DNA from: Acidobacteriota bacterium | Lineage (GTDB): Bacteria > Acidobacteriota > Vicinamibacteria > Fen-336 | Length of the DNA: 64,000 nt | Assembly: GCA_011526565.1 (NCBI GenBank) | Contig: WYBL01000145.1 | Span: forward strand, 1-64,000 | Reading direction: 5' to 3' | In this document: positions 52,684 through 61,857 of the stretch, in pieces | Numbering within the stretch: position 1 is the first letter of the stretch | How the letters are laid out: each line of letters starts with the position of its first letter | Notes under the pieces: model-generated | Databases searched by the model: none | Told to the model about the DNA's origin: nothing | Seen by the model: only the letters and a program-made list of their open reading frames with translations | Made by a program: the position numbers and the translations under genes

Positions 52684-53934
52684 CTAGCCCTGCGGCTTGA
52701 TGACGGGCGCGTTGGGGTCGGCCGGGAGCCCGGTCTCGTGGGAGAAGATCTCGCGCAGCATCCGCCGCCACTGCGTGAACTGCGACTCCGCGGTGCCGCT
52801 CAGGCGCAGCGTCTGGCCCTCGACGTCGACCAGCAGCGGCGCGACCTCGGCCTCGAACGACGCGGCCAGCTCGTGCAGCGCGGCCTCGTGGATGCCCGCC
52901 TCCTGCCCCTGCTGGAGCCCGGCCTGCACCGCGATCGAGCCGCCGGCGATCAGCACGTCCTTGATCGCGCCCGTGCCGGTGTCGCGGTCGCCGTCGTCGT
53001 TGCGGTCGTCGTCGATCATCGCGCCACCGAGGATCGCGATCGCCCCGAGGATCGTCTTCAGCCGCGACTGGCGCCTGATGCGGTCGAGCGCCGTCTGCTC
53101 CTCGTACGAGTACGCGCGCCAGTCGTCGTAGGGCTTCGCCATGCGGTCCACGAAACCCGCGTAGTACTCGTTCAGGGTGTCGACGAACATGCCGTCGCGC
53201 TGGCGGATCGACTCGACGCGCGCCAGCATCGGGTCGTCCTGCGCCGGCAGCCGCACGAGCCGCACCTTGCCGTCGTCGCCCGTCTTCAGGTGGCCGGCGA
53301 AGGCGTCGGGGGCCACGCTGCGCGCGAAGCGCAGCCGCGACACGTCGCGCACGCGGGCGACTTCCTTCGGCGAGAGCTTCTGGCGCGCCGCCAGCAGGTC
53401 GTTGGCGATGCGGTCGTAGACGTCCTGGAACGGGTCGAGGCGCGGCAGCTCGGCGGCCGTGGCGCCCGCGCTCGCCGGGTCCGCCTTGCGGTACGCGCGG
53501 CGGTCGGCGCGTCCCTCGTAGCGGCGGCTGAACCACTGCCTGCCGGTGGCGTCGCGGGCGATCACCCGCAGCCGCAGGTCCTTGCCGTTGGAGCGCTCGA
53601 TGGTGCCGGAGACCCGCACGTCCAGGCCCTCGGTCTGCATCGGCACCAGCCGCACCGCGCCCCACCAGCCGGTGCCCTGCAGCGTGTCGCGGAGCTGGAA
53701 GGGGATGAAGCGGGCCTCCGAGCGCCGCACGTCCTCGAGGATGCCGTCGTCCTCGAGGTCCTCGCGGTCCTTGCCTTCGATGCCGGCGGCGAAGACCTCG
53801 ACGCCGACGTCGAGCAGGCTGTCCTCCGGCTGCTCGGCGCGGGCCACCTTCAGCTCGACCGGCTTGTCGTCGGCCGCCGCCGCCAGCGCGACGAGGCCCA
53901 GCCCGAAGGTGGCGACCAGCCGTGCGACGCGCAT
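52684..53934 (-). CDS. Exported protein of unknown function in the channel-VWA cluster
   Basis: I do not recognise a named family. The 416-residue product has a signal peptide (about 1-20, LVATFGLGLVALAAAADD). The mature protein includes a beta-rich domain (about 25-160, DVRRSEARFIPFQLRDTLQG and LRLRVIARDATGRQWFSRRY) followed by helical parts, an Asp-rich turn (DDDRNDDGDRDTG) near a Gly-rich hydrophobic patch, and a C-domain ending in EIFSHETGLP. The start is the ATG at 53934, two bases after the lipoprotein gene stop. It could be an outer-membrane-associated part of the machine. Confidence 0.65.
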   Translation of the reverse strand: MRVARLVATFGLGLVALAAAADDKPVELKVARAEQPEDSLLDVGVEVFAAGIEGKDREDLEDDGILEDVRRSEARFIPFQLRDTLQGTGWWGAVRLVPMQTEGLDVRVSGTIERSNGKDLRLRVIARDATGRQWFSRRYEGRADRRAYRKADPASAGATAAELPRLDPFQDVYDRIANDLLAARQKLSPKEVARVRDVSRLRFARSVAPDAFAGHLKTGDDGKVRLVRLPAQDDPMLARVESIRQRDGMFVDTLNEYYAGFVDRMAKPYDDWRAYSYEEQTALDRIRRQSRLKTILGAIAILGGAMIDDDRNDDGDRDTGTGAIKDVLIAGGSIAVQAGLQQGQEAGIHEAALHELAASFEAEVAPLLVDVEGQTLRLSGTAESQFTQWRRMLREIFSHETGLPADPNAPVIKPQG

Positions 53935-53936
53935 GT

Positions 53937-54647
53937 TCAGTTCCCTCCCGCCGACTTCTTGTAGTCGCGGTACTCCTGCCACAACTTCTCCCGCAGCGCC
54001 GGGTCCTTCTCGTTGATGGCGGCCTCGCGGAGCTGGCGCGCGACCACGTCGTCGTCGCGGCCGTCGCCGACGTCGGGCGGCACGTTCGCGGGCGAAGCCG
54101 CGCCTCCCGCGGGGGGCGCGGCGCCGCCGCCGCCCGCCGGCCGCGCGGTGCCGGTGCCGCCGGGACTGCCGGCGCCCGCTCCGGTGGCCGGCTCGCGCGG
54201 CGCGCTCTCGCGCTCGGCGCGGCTGGCCCCGGAGCGCTCGGGCAGCGGCGTCGCCGAGGCGCGCGGGCTGGCGCCGCCTGCCGTCGCCGAAGCACCTCCG
54301 CCCGAGGCCTCGGCCGCGGCTGTCGCCCGCTCTGCGGCAGCCGTCGCCGCGGCGGCCGAGCCTTCCGCCTCGCGCTGCGCGGACAGCGCCTTCTGCTCGC
54401 GCTGGAGCGCGGCGTCGAACTCCGACAGCGAGGCGTCGAGCTCGCGCTCCATCGCCTGCGTCTTCTCCCCGGGCGTCTGCGCCGAGCCCGCTGCCGGCGC
54501 ATCAGGGGGCGTCACACCAGGGCTCGCGGCCGGCGTCGTCGTGGTCGAGGCTGCCGGGAGCGGGGAGCGCGCCGGCGTGCTGGCACAGCCCGGTCCGATC
54601 GCCGCCAGCGCGACGAGCGCGAACGGGCCTGGCAACCGATGTCGCAT
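53937..54647 (-). CDS. Putative lipoprotein, low-complexity, cluster member
   Basis: The 236-residue protein has a lipoprotein-type signal (FALVALAAIGPGCAS, Cys about 21-22). It is followed by a Pro/Thr/Ala-rich stretch, a coiled coil (about 60-115, EKTQAMERELDASLSEFDAA) and a Gly/Ala-rich linker, with a small conserved-looking end NEKDPALREKLWQEYRDYKK. I used the ATG at 54647; an upstream in-frame ATG at 54677 adds ten residues. It probably tethers the complex to the outer membrane. Two bases separate it from the next gene. Confidence 0.65.
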   Translation of the reverse strand: MRHRLPGPFALVALAAIGPGCASTPARSPLPAASTTTTPAASPGVTPPDAPAAGSAQTPGEKTQAMERELDASLSEFDAALQREQKALSAQREAEGSAAAATAAAERATAAAEASGGGASATAGGASPRASATPLPERSGASRAERESAPREPATGAGAGSPGGTGTARPAGGGGAAPPAGGAASPANVPPDVGDGRDDDVVARQLREAAINEKDPALREKLWQEYRDYKKSAGGN

Positions 54648-54782
54648 GAGACCGAGACCTCGCCTCATTCTAGTCACGCCGAAGCAAGGCCGCTGCCAGC
54701 CGTCGCGCCGCGTTCCACGCGGCGCGGCGCGGGCGATCCGTCTCCCGCAGCGGACAGCCGCGTCGCCCGCGGGTGGCGGTGT

Positions 54783-56112
54783 TCAGCGCGCTCCGGCCGC
54801 CGCCAGCTCGCGGACTGCCGCCTCGGCCTCCGCCTCGCGACCGGGCGGCACCGGCAGCCGCACCGTCTCGTACCGCCGGTAGAAGACGAGCGCCCGCGGC
54901 CCGGTGGACTGCAGCACGGAGTACACGATCTCGAGCGCCGTCACCCCGTGTGCCTCGACGATGGCCGCCGACTCGAGGCGGGCGCCGAAGCCGCGCCACA
55001 CGTGGCTCATGCCACCGAGCCACAGGCCGCCGCGGCCGAGGAAGAGCTCCACCTGCGGGCCGGACGAGCGCCGCCGCACCGCGCGGACCCCGGCCCACGC
55101 GGCGAGGGCCGCCAGCGCGATGGCGACGGCGACGAACAGCGCGGCGAAGCCGGCGGCTTCGCGGTCGGGCGCAACGGCCAGGAAGACGCCCACGATCACT
55201 GCGGCGATCAGCGCCGCCATCACGACCAGGCCGCGGCCCTGGGCGCTGCGCTCGGCGACCTCCTGGTCCGCGAACTGCCGCCACGCGGCGCCCTCGTAGA
55301 CCCAGTTCAGCAGCAGGTCGCGCCCGCTCAGCACGCGGGAGACGACGACGGCGTGCCAGCCGACGACCCCCAGGGCCACCAGTCCCGTCATCAGCACGAA
55401 GCCGCCCAGCACCGCGAGGCCGATCCCGTTCGCGCCGAGCCGCGCGACGAAAGGAAACGCGATCGCCACGACGCCCGCAGCCAGCAGGCCCATGGACCAC
55501 TTCAGGCCGGTGCCCACGGTCGAGTTCGCGAGCCGCGAGGCGCCGTCCGGCCGGTGCTGCGTGACGAACGCGGCCACCACGCCCACGAGCAGCAGCAGAG
55601 GGAAGGAAGCCCGCAGCGGGAAGCGCAGCCGCGTCGGGGCCTCGCCGTGGCCGGCATCGCCCGGGCGCATGGGGCGCAGCTCGAGGAAGGGCGCCGGCCG
55701 CTCTGCCGTGACCTTCACGTAGCGCCAGCCGGAGTCGTCGTCCCCCTGGGCGACCTCGGCCAGCCGCGGATCGTCGCCCGCCAGCACGCAGCGGCCGCCG
55801 TGGCGCCTGGCCTCTTCCAGCACGGACTCCCAGCCGGGGCCGCTGCCCGCCGCCGGTCTCGGCCTCGATCCAGGGCAGCAGCGGCAGCAGCACGGTCTCG
55901 CGCCGGATCAGCTCGGCGGCGAGTTCCATGGCGCCTGGCATCACCGGTCCGCCGGCCTGGGCCCGCTCGTAGCGGGCGCCCCAGTCCACCTCTTCGACGC
56001 CGACCAGCAGCGGGGCGGGAATCCACCACGCCGCGACGACGGACCAGAGCACCAGGAACCCCGCTGCCTGGCGGGCCAGCAGCGCGCTCAGCCCGCCTTC
56101 AGTCGAGGCCAT
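54783..56112 (-). CDS. Polytopic membrane protein with one-base frameshift
   Basis: The N-terminal part from ATG 56112 (VLWSVVAAWWIPAPLLVG, then ETVLLPLLPWIEAE) loses frame near 55850. The continuation, GPGWESVLEEARRHGGRCVL and on, runs in the next frame to TGA at 54783. One extra base in the GGCGGCGGGC run would explain it. The joined protein is about 440 residues with roughly seven helices, a periplasmic or cytosolic domain after helix 1, and a C-terminal beta-rich domain (RALVFYRRYETVRLPVPPG). Family unknown. Its start overlaps the end of the BNR-like gene by 14 bases. Confidence 0.6.
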
Positions 56113-57952
56113 AGGGTCGCTCCTGCCAGCGCGCGCCGCCGTCCTCGGAGGCCAGCAGGCCCTCGGCAGTCGCCGCGTAGAGTCGCCGCCCGTCCCAGGC
56201 GAGGGCGGCCACCGCGCGGTCCTCGAGCGCGCGGCCCACGATGCGCCAGCCGCCGCCCTCCGAACGTGCCAGCCGCGCGACGCCGCCGCCGCGGCGCACG
56301 GCCAGCGCGCGGCTGCCGTCGCCGAAGGGCAGCAGGTCGCGCAACAGCTCGGCCGGCAGTTCCGCCTCCTCCCACTCGGCGCCCGGCGCGGCCTGCCGGA
56401 AGGCGTTCATCTGGCGGTCCGTCCAGAGATGGCCCTCGAGGTCGAAGCCGGGCGGGTCGGCGGCCGAGGCGAGCTGTCCGAAGTGCTCGATCCGCCAGCG
56501 GCCTCCGACCCGCTCCTGGCGCAGCAGCTGCTGCAGCCCGTGGGCGACGCCCTCGCCCGAGGGGAGGAAGACCAGGCCCCACACGCCGAGGTAGTCGCGC
56601 ACCCACTCGTCGTCGGAGAAGACCTCGACCTCCATCCAGCGGTCGTCGTCGCCGAGGCGGTACAGCCGCATCCGCTCCGCACGGCCTTCGGGGCCGGCTG
56701 ACGGGATCGCATAGGCGGTCCCGTCCGGACCGCTGCGCAGCATCTCGAGACCGCCCGCGGGCAGTCCCTGTGCGAGGTCCACCCAGCTCTCGCCGCCGTC
56801 GGCCGAGGCGCGGACGCCGCGCGCCGGCCCCGCGGCCAGCAGGCGCCCGCGGGCATCCGCGGCGATCACGGTCGCGTCGCCGAGCCGGGAGACCGGCTGC
56901 CAGCTTCGCCCGCCGTCGCGCGAGCGCAGCAGGCCCCGGCCGCGAACCGTGGCGAACAGGCCATGCTCCCTCGAGGCGACGACCTCGAACGTGTCGTCGG
57001 GCCGCTCGAAGGCCACGGGCTGCCACGAGCCCCCCTGGTCGACGGAGCGGTACAAGCCCGCCGGCGTGCCTGCCCACCAGCGGCCGCGGGCGTCGATCGC
57101 CACCGAGCCGACCCGCGGCTCCGGCAGTGCGGCCGTCGGCTCGAAGCCGCGGCCTTCACCGTCCGCGCGCCACACCCCCCGGCCCCAGGTCCCGGCCAGG
57201 ACCGCCGACGGTGCGACGGCCAGCGCGGCGACGTCGGCGTGGCGCAGGTCCGGCGAATCGACGGGGCGCCACTGCCCGTCACCGGCGCCGCGCCTGTAGA
57301 GTCCGCCCGCCAGTGCGCCCGCCACCACTCCGCCCTCGGCCGTCGCGGCGAGCGCCGTGATCGGGCTGCGCTCGACGACCGCGCCCAGCGCCCGCGCCTG
57401 CCCCGCGCCGTCCACGGCGAAGACGCCCTGGCCCCAGATCCCGACCGCGACGCCGCCGGCGGGCAGATCGGCGAGGGCCGAAACCAGCCCGGACGGCAAC
57501 CCGGCGACCGGGGCCAGGGCCCCGCCACCGTCCCGCCAGGTCAGGCGGTGCAGTCCGCGCCCGGGCACACCGAGCCACCAGTGGCGGCCGTCGGCACTGC
57601 CGGGCGCGAGCAGGGTGGTCGGCGCGGCGGCCGCGGTCTGCCAGGGTCCCTCGGGACCGGCCGCCGCCAGCACTCCCGTGCTGGTGCCGAGCACCAGCGG
57701 TCCCGCCGGGGAGCCGGCCACGCCCGTCAGGTGGGTGTCGGGCAGCCCCCGCAGCGGGCGCCAGCGGCCGACCGAGTCGCACAGGGCGTGCACGCCCTCG
57801 CGTTCGCCGGTGACCACGAAGACGCAGTCCCCGCTGGCCCGGACCTGGATCACCGAGCGGCTGTCGGCGCCCGCGAGGAGTGCCCCGAGGCACCCGAGCA
57901 GGAAACCGACGCGCTGCCGAAGCTCGACGTGGCTCGCCATCCGCGCCCCCAC
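56099..57952 (-). CDS. Exported BNR/Ycf48-like beta-propeller protein, cluster member
   Basis: The 617-residue protein has a signal-like helix (about 12-30) and repeated blades with Asp-box motifs such as RSVDQGGSWQPV, RSRDGGRSWQPV, ASADGGESWVDL and ASEDGGARWQER. It is much smaller than the 1090-residue BNR protein at 8590 and diverges in sequence. It is the first gene of the leftward cluster, and a propeller like this could bind a substrate or another subunit at the cell surface. No catalytic residues can be assigned. Confidence 0.75.
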   Translation of the reverse strand: MGARMASHVELRQRVGFLLGCLGALLAGADSRSVIQVRASGDCVFVVTGEREGVHALCDSVGRWRPLRGLPDTHLTGVAGSPAGPLVLGTSTGVLAAAGPEGPWQTAAAAPTTLLAPGSADGRHWWLGVPGRGLHRLTWRDGGGALAPVAGLPSGLVSALADLPAGGVAVGIWGQGVFAVDGAGQARALGAVVERSPITALAATAEGGVVAGALAGGLYRRGAGDGQWRPVDSPDLRHADVAALAVAPSAVLAGTWGRGVWRADGEGRGFEPTAALPEPRVGSVAIDARGRWWAGTPAGLYRSVDQGGSWQPVAFERPDDTFEVVASREHGLFATVRGRGLLRSRDGGRSWQPVSRLGDATVIAADARGRLLAAGPARGVRASADGGESWVDLAQGLPAGGLEMLRSGPDGTAYAIPSAGPEGRAERMRLYRLGDDDRWMEVEVFSDDEWVRDYLGVWGLVFLPSGEGVAHGLQQLLRQERVGGRWRIEHFGQLASAADPPGFDLEGHLWTDRQMNAFRQAAPGAEWEEAELPAELLRDLLPFGDGSRALAVRRGGGVARLARSEGGGWRIVGRALEDRAVAALAWDGRRLYAATAEGLLASEDGGARWQERPYGLD

Positions 57953-58031
57953 GAGAATGCGGTCCGCAGCACGTCTTCGGGGAACGAGATACGCCCGTTC
58001 GGCGCCCGCGTCAACGGGGGCTGCGGCTTTT

Positions 58032-59165
58032 TCAGGCCGCCGGTCGCAGGCGCGCCACTGCGGAGTCCCACAGGAAGCGGGGCAGCGCGCGCAGCAGCCG
58101 GCGCCGCAGGCCCACGTAGCCCTGATCGCCGAGCACCAGCTCGCCGAGCACCTCGCGGATGGCCGGGCTGCGCTGCGCGTAGCGCACCATGCGCCGCGCG
58201 TAGCCGGGCGCGTAGAAGCGGTCGAAGAGGCGCGCGGAAGCCAGCAGCTCGTGACCGAAGTCGGCGAGCGCGCGGGCCGGGTAGCCGGCGGGGGAGCCCG
58301 TCTCGCGCAGCACGTCGGCGAGCACCCGGGCGGAGCGCAGGGCGTAGTAGAGCCCCTCGCCCGTGATCGGGTCTGCCAGCGCGCCCGCGTCTCCGACCAG
58401 GGCCCAGCGCACGCCGGCCAGTTCCAGGATCGACGCGGGGTCCGTGGAAGGGGAGGGGATGGTGTGGGCGTAGCGCGACAGGACGCCCGCGAGCCGCGGG
58501 AAGTCGCGCTCCACCTCGGCCTCCAGCCGGGCCAGCAGCTCGCGCGTCGCGAAGCGGCGCAGCGGAGCGCCGACGCCGATCGCGACGTGGTCGCGGCGCG
58601 GGAACAGCCACAGGTAGCCGGCCACGCCCGGCAGGAAGCGCACGACCATCTCCGAGTCGCCCGGCGCGTACCAGCCGGCCGCGACGAAGCGGCGCTCGGG
58701 CGGGGTCGGCGCCAGGAACGCGCGGCGCACCAGGCTGTTGGCGCCGTCGGCGCCGACGATCGCGTCGAAGCGCATCCGCTCGCCGCGCGCCGTGCGCAGG
58801 CTGCCGTCGCCGTCGACCTCGACGACGCGTTCGGCGCGGTGCTCGGCGCCCGCGTCCTGAGCGCGCCGCAGCAGCCAGGCGTCGAACTCGCGGCGCGAGA
58901 CGATCGCGACCGGCCGGTCCAGGCTCACCCGCACTGCCTCGCCTTCGCCCGACTCCAGCCGGCAGTCGGCGACGAAGCGCGCGGGCAGCGGGTCGTGCGC
59001 GGGCCCGGCGGGAACCTCGGCCAGCCCCTTGGCCGTGAGCCCGCCGCCGCACGGCTTCTCGCGCGGGTGGGCCGGATCGAAGACGACGACCCGCGCGCCG
59101 TCGCGCGCCGCATCCAGCGCGAGGCGGGCCCCCGCCGGCCCCGCCCCCACGACGGCGAGCTTCAA
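58032..59165 (-). CDS. FAD-dependent oxidoreductase, geranylgeranyl-reductase-like
   Basis: The 377-residue flavoprotein has an N-terminal FAD loop VVGAGPAGARLALDAARDGA, the family motif PCGGGLTAKGL, SRREFDAWLLRRA, IVGADGANSLVRR and the second FAD motif VGDAGALADPITGEGLYYAL. Relatives reduce isoprenoid double bonds in lipids or quinones (geranylgeranyl reductase family). The TTG start at 59165 overlaps the stop of the heptose kinase gene (TTGA); no ATG fits. Given its neighbours, it could modify an isoprenoid carrier or membrane lipid, but this is inference. Confidence 0.85.
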   Translation of the reverse strand: MKLAVVGAGPAGARLALDAARDGARVVVFDPAHPREKPCGGGLTAKGLAEVPAGPAHDPLPARFVADCRLESGEGEAVRVSLDRPVAIVSRREFDAWLLRRAQDAGAEHRAERVVEVDGDGSLRTARGERMRFDAIVGADGANSLVRRAFLAPTPPERRFVAAGWYAPGDSEMVVRFLPGVAGYLWLFPRRDHVAIGVGAPLRRFATRELLARLEAEVERDFPRLAGVLSRYAHTIPSPSTDPASILELAGVRWALVGDAGALADPITGEGLYYALRSARVLADVLRETGSPAGYPARALADFGHELLASARLFDRFYAPGYARRMVRYAQRSPAIREVLGELVLGDQGYVGLRRRLLRALPRFLWDSAVARLRPAA

Positions 59166-60148
59166 GGATTCAGCGCGGCGAGCAGCTCTTCGCCGGTGAC
59201 GGTGGCGGTGCCCAGCTTGCCGACCACCACGCCCGCCGCGTGGTTGGCGAGCACGGCCGCCTGCTCGAGCGAGGCGCCGGCGGCGAGGCCGAGCGCCAGC
59301 GTCGCCATCGCCGTGTCGCCGGCGCCGGTCACGTCGTACACCTCGCGGGCGGCGGTCGGCACGTGGGCGGGGCGGCGGCCGGGGCGGAACAGGCTCATGC
59401 CGCGCTCGCCGCGGGTGACCAGCAGCGCCTCGCAGCCGAGCAGGCGCAGGATGCGCTCGCCGGCCGCGCGCAGCGCTTCGTCGCCGTCGGCGCGCACGCC
59501 GAGCACCTGTTCGATCCAGCGCACGTTGGGCTTGAGCAGTGCCACCCGCCGATAGAGCCGGTAGTGGCGGACCTTCGGATCGACCAGCACCGGCACCCGG
59601 CGCCGGCGCGCCAGCGCCAGCAGCCGCTTCATCACGCCGGGCGTGACCACGCCCTTCTGGTAGTCGGAGACGACCAGCACGTCGCAGGCGGGCAGCGCCG
59701 CGGCCACCCGCGCGACGAGGTCGTCCTCGAGCGCGCGCGGGATGTCGGAGGCGACCTCGCGGTCGGCGCGCACGACCTGCTGGTGGTGGGCGATCACCCG
59801 CGTCTTCTGGGTCGTCGGGCGGCCGTCCTGCGCGACCGCGAGGCGGGCCTCGACGCCGTGCGCGGCCAGCGCCTCGCGCAGCATGTCGGCGGCGCGGTCC
59901 TGGCCCACCACCCCGGTCAGCACCGCGTGGCCGCCCAGGGCGCGCACGTTGGCCGCGACGTTGGCGGCGCCACCGACGTTCCACGAGTGCCGGCTGACCT
60001 CGACGACCGGCACCGGCGCCTCTGGCGAAAGCCGCGCGGCGGTGCCCCACAGGAACTCGTCGAGCATCACGTCGCCCAGCACCAGCACGCGCTTCCCGCG
60101 CAGTCGGGAGACGAGGGCGCGGGCGCGCCCGGAGGCGAGCGGTTTCAC
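59162..60148 (-). CDS. rfaE1: D-glycero-beta-D-manno-heptose-7-phosphate kinase
   Basis: The 328-residue PfkB-type kinase matches domain I of HldE/RfaE: VLVLGDVMLDEFLWGTAARL then SPEAPVPVVEV, GGAANVAANVRALGG, VSDYQKGVVTP and the catalytic VTGAGDTAMATLAL. It phosphorylates heptose-7-phosphate at C1 for ADP-heptose, a precursor of lipopolysaccharide core. The adenylyltransferase domain (RfaE2) is not fused and not seen here. The GTG start at 60148 overlaps the ligase stop. Confidence 0.92.
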   Translation of the reverse strand: MKPLASGRARALVSRLRGKRVLVLGDVMLDEFLWGTAARLSPEAPVPVVEVSRHSWNVGGAANVAANVRALGGHAVLTGVVGQDRAADMLREALAAHGVEARLAVAQDGRPTTQKTRVIAHHQQVVRADREVASDIPRALEDDLVARVAAALPACDVLVVSDYQKGVVTPGVMKRLLALARRRRVPVLVDPKVRHYRLYRRVALLKPNVRWIEQVLGVRADGDEALRAAGERILRLLGCEALLVTRGERGMSLFRPGRRPAHVPTAAREVYDVTGAGDTAMATLALGLAAGASLEQAAVLANHAAGVVVGKLGTATVTGEELLAALNP

Positions 60149-61461
60149 GCCGTGGCGAGCCGCCTCTCGCGGCCCGCGGCGTACGGCAGCGAGGTGGCCA
60201 GCAGCGTCAGCATCAGCACTTCGGAATCGCCGAAATTGTATTCGAACAGGCCGGCGACGGTGACGGCGGCGAGCACCGCGAGGCTGCAGGCACCCGCCAG
60301 CCCGTCGCCGTGCCGCGACTCGCGCCAGGCGTCGCGCGCGAGCACGAAGAACAGCCACAGGCTCCACAGCACGCACGGCAGCCCGCGCTCCGCGGCGATC
60401 TGCAGCAGGTTGTCGTGCAGGTGCGGGGCGTCGGGGTTGGGCGCCTGCGGCCAGCGGTAGCGCGGGTAGACGTCGATCACGCGGCCCGGCCCGTGCCCGA
60501 ACAGCGGCTTGTCCACGATCATGTCGAGCCCGGCCCTCCACATGTAGAGGCGGTCGACGCTGGAGGCGTCGCTCAGCGTCAGCCGCTCCACGACCGGCGC
60601 TGGCCGCACCACGGCCAGCGCGGCCAGCAGCGCGGCGAGTCCCCACAGCAGTCGCGGCGCGCGCAGCACCGCCAGCAGGCCCAGCCCCGCCAGCGCGCCG
60701 AGCCAGGCGCTGCGGGTGCGCGAGACGAGCAGCGCGAAGACCGACAGCGCGACCGCCAGCGCCGTCAGCCCGCGCCAGGCACCGGGCTCCTGCGCGACCC
60801 TGTCGAGCGCGAGGGCGATCGCGGCGGCCGCCAGCGCGGCGACGAACAGCCGCTCGCCTTCGACCGCGAAGAGCTCCTGCCGCCGCAGCAGCGCCAGCAG
60901 CACGAGGCCGCCGAAGAGCGAGACCAGCAGCCGCACGTGGAGCCGCGGCGGGCGCGTCCACGGCTCGCGGGAGAACAGCAGCCGCGCGCTGCCCAGGCAG
61001 GCGATGCCCATGAACAGGCCGGAGGCGGTCATGTAGTGGCCGACGAAGCTGCGCGGCCGGTTGTCGAGGGTGTCGAAGCCCAGTGCCGCCCACTCGAGCA
61101 GCGCCCCGGCCGCCAGCAGCGCCCCGCCCAGGAAGGCGGCGTCCAGCACCCGCTCGCGCTGACTGCGCTCGGCGAGCGCGTCCGCGAACAGGTAGACGAG
61201 GACGAACAGCACCAGTTTCTTGGCGTCCTCGTGGGAGGCGACGGGGTCGCCGGAGAACGCGGCCGCCAGCAGCGTCCACACGCTGAAGGCCAGCATCGGC
61301 GCGCCGGGGGCCAGCGACTCGGGGCGGCCGTGGCCCAGCACCCAGCGCCCGAGGCCGGCGGCGAAGGCCAGGCCGAAAGCGACCTGGGCGGCGAAGATGG
61401 AGACGAGCGAGGTCGCCGCGACGGCGGCAAGCAGCGCGAACTGGGCCCGGGCGAGCGTCAC
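60145..61461 (-). CDS. O-antigen ligase/polymerase-like (Wzy_C) membrane protein
   Basis: The 438-residue protein has about ten to twelve helices and the Wzy_C-type periplasmic loop with YMWRAGLDMIVDKPLFGHGP then GRVIDVYP and PHLHDNLLQIAAERGLP (the conserved H-N-x-x-L-x-x-x-x-x-x-G signature). This family joins O-antigen or other glycans to lipid A core, or polymerises them. It is upstream of the heptose kinase, consistent with lipopolysaccharide assembly. The start lies 36 bases after the Trm112-like stop. Confidence 0.88.
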   Translation of the reverse strand: MTLARAQFALLAAVAATSLVSIFAAQVAFGLAFAAGLGRWVLGHGRPESLAPGAPMLAFSVWTLLAAAFSGDPVASHEDAKKLVLFVLVYLFADALAERSQRERVLDAAFLGGALLAAGALLEWAALGFDTLDNRPRSFVGHYMTASGLFMGIACLGSARLLFSREPWTRPPRLHVRLLVSLFGGLVLLALLRRQELFAVEGERLFVAALAAAAIALALDRVAQEPGAWRGLTALAVALSVFALLVSRTRSAWLGALAGLGLLAVLRAPRLLWGLAALLAALAVVRPAPVVERLTLSDASSVDRLYMWRAGLDMIVDKPLFGHGPGRVIDVYPRYRWPQAPNPDAPHLHDNLLQIAAERGLPCVLWSLWLFFVLARDAWRESRHGDGLAGACSLAVLAAVTVAGLFEYNFGDSEVLMLTLLATSLPYAAGRERRLATA

Positions 61462-61497
61462 GCCCGCCCTCCCCGCCCGCTCACGGGGCGCCTCGCC

Positions 61498-61674
61498 TCA
61501 GGCCTCGGGCTCGACCGTCGCTTCTTCGGGAAGCATGATCGGGATGTCGTCCTGCACCGGGTAGACGCGCCTGCACGTGGCGCAGCGCAGGCCGGCCCCG
61601 TCGCGCACCGGTTCGACCGGCGTCTTGCAGATCGGGCAGGCGAGGACCTCGAGCAACTCGGGGTGGATGGCCAT
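61498..61674 (-). CDS. Trm112-like small zinc protein
   Basis: This 58-residue reading frame encodes MAIHPELLEVLACPICKTPV then LRCATCRRVYPVQDDIPIML, with two CxxC pairs forming a zinc knuckle and the YPVxDDIPIML ending typical of the Trm112 family. Bacterial members are often beside lipid A or envelope genes and may activate methyltransferases. It begins the envelope operon. A perfect inverted repeat with a TAGAAT loop ends directly at its ATG. Confidence 0.88.
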   Translation of the reverse strand: MAIHPELLEVLACPICKTPVEPVRDGAGLRCATCRRVYPVQDDIPIMLPEEATVEPEA

Positions 61675-61698
61675 GGTCCGGCGATTCTACGCCGGACC
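61675..61698 (-). promoter_or_regulatory. Perfect inverted repeat with TAGAAT loop at the Trm112-like start
   Basis: Nine-base arms GGTCCGGCG and CGCCGGACC flank TAGAAT on the reverse strand, and the repeat ends immediately before the ATG. TAGAAT is a -10-like hexamer, so this may be a promoter inside an operator, giving an almost leaderless mRNA. Alternatively it is an RNA hairpin hiding the start. No -35 was seen. The rest of the 183-base gap to 61857 shows nothing clear. Confidence 0.4.
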
Positions 61699-61857
61699 GC
61701 GCGCGGACCCGTCGCGGCGCCTGCCTCGTCCACACTCCTCTCCGCCCGCGGCCCGCAGCGCGCGCGGGTGCCGCAGCTCTCCCCGCGGCCGTCAGCCCAG
61801 TCGGTCTTCAGGGACTTCGCCCGGCGCGGCCGGGCGCTTCGCAGGGGGGAGAACGCC

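Noticed and set aside
45593..57952. Zorya-type phage defence system
   Set aside because: Zorya has a ZorA/ZorB motor, but ZorB carries an OmpA-like domain and helicase/nuclease genes are linked. Here the partners are VWA proteins and no helicase or nuclease is present.
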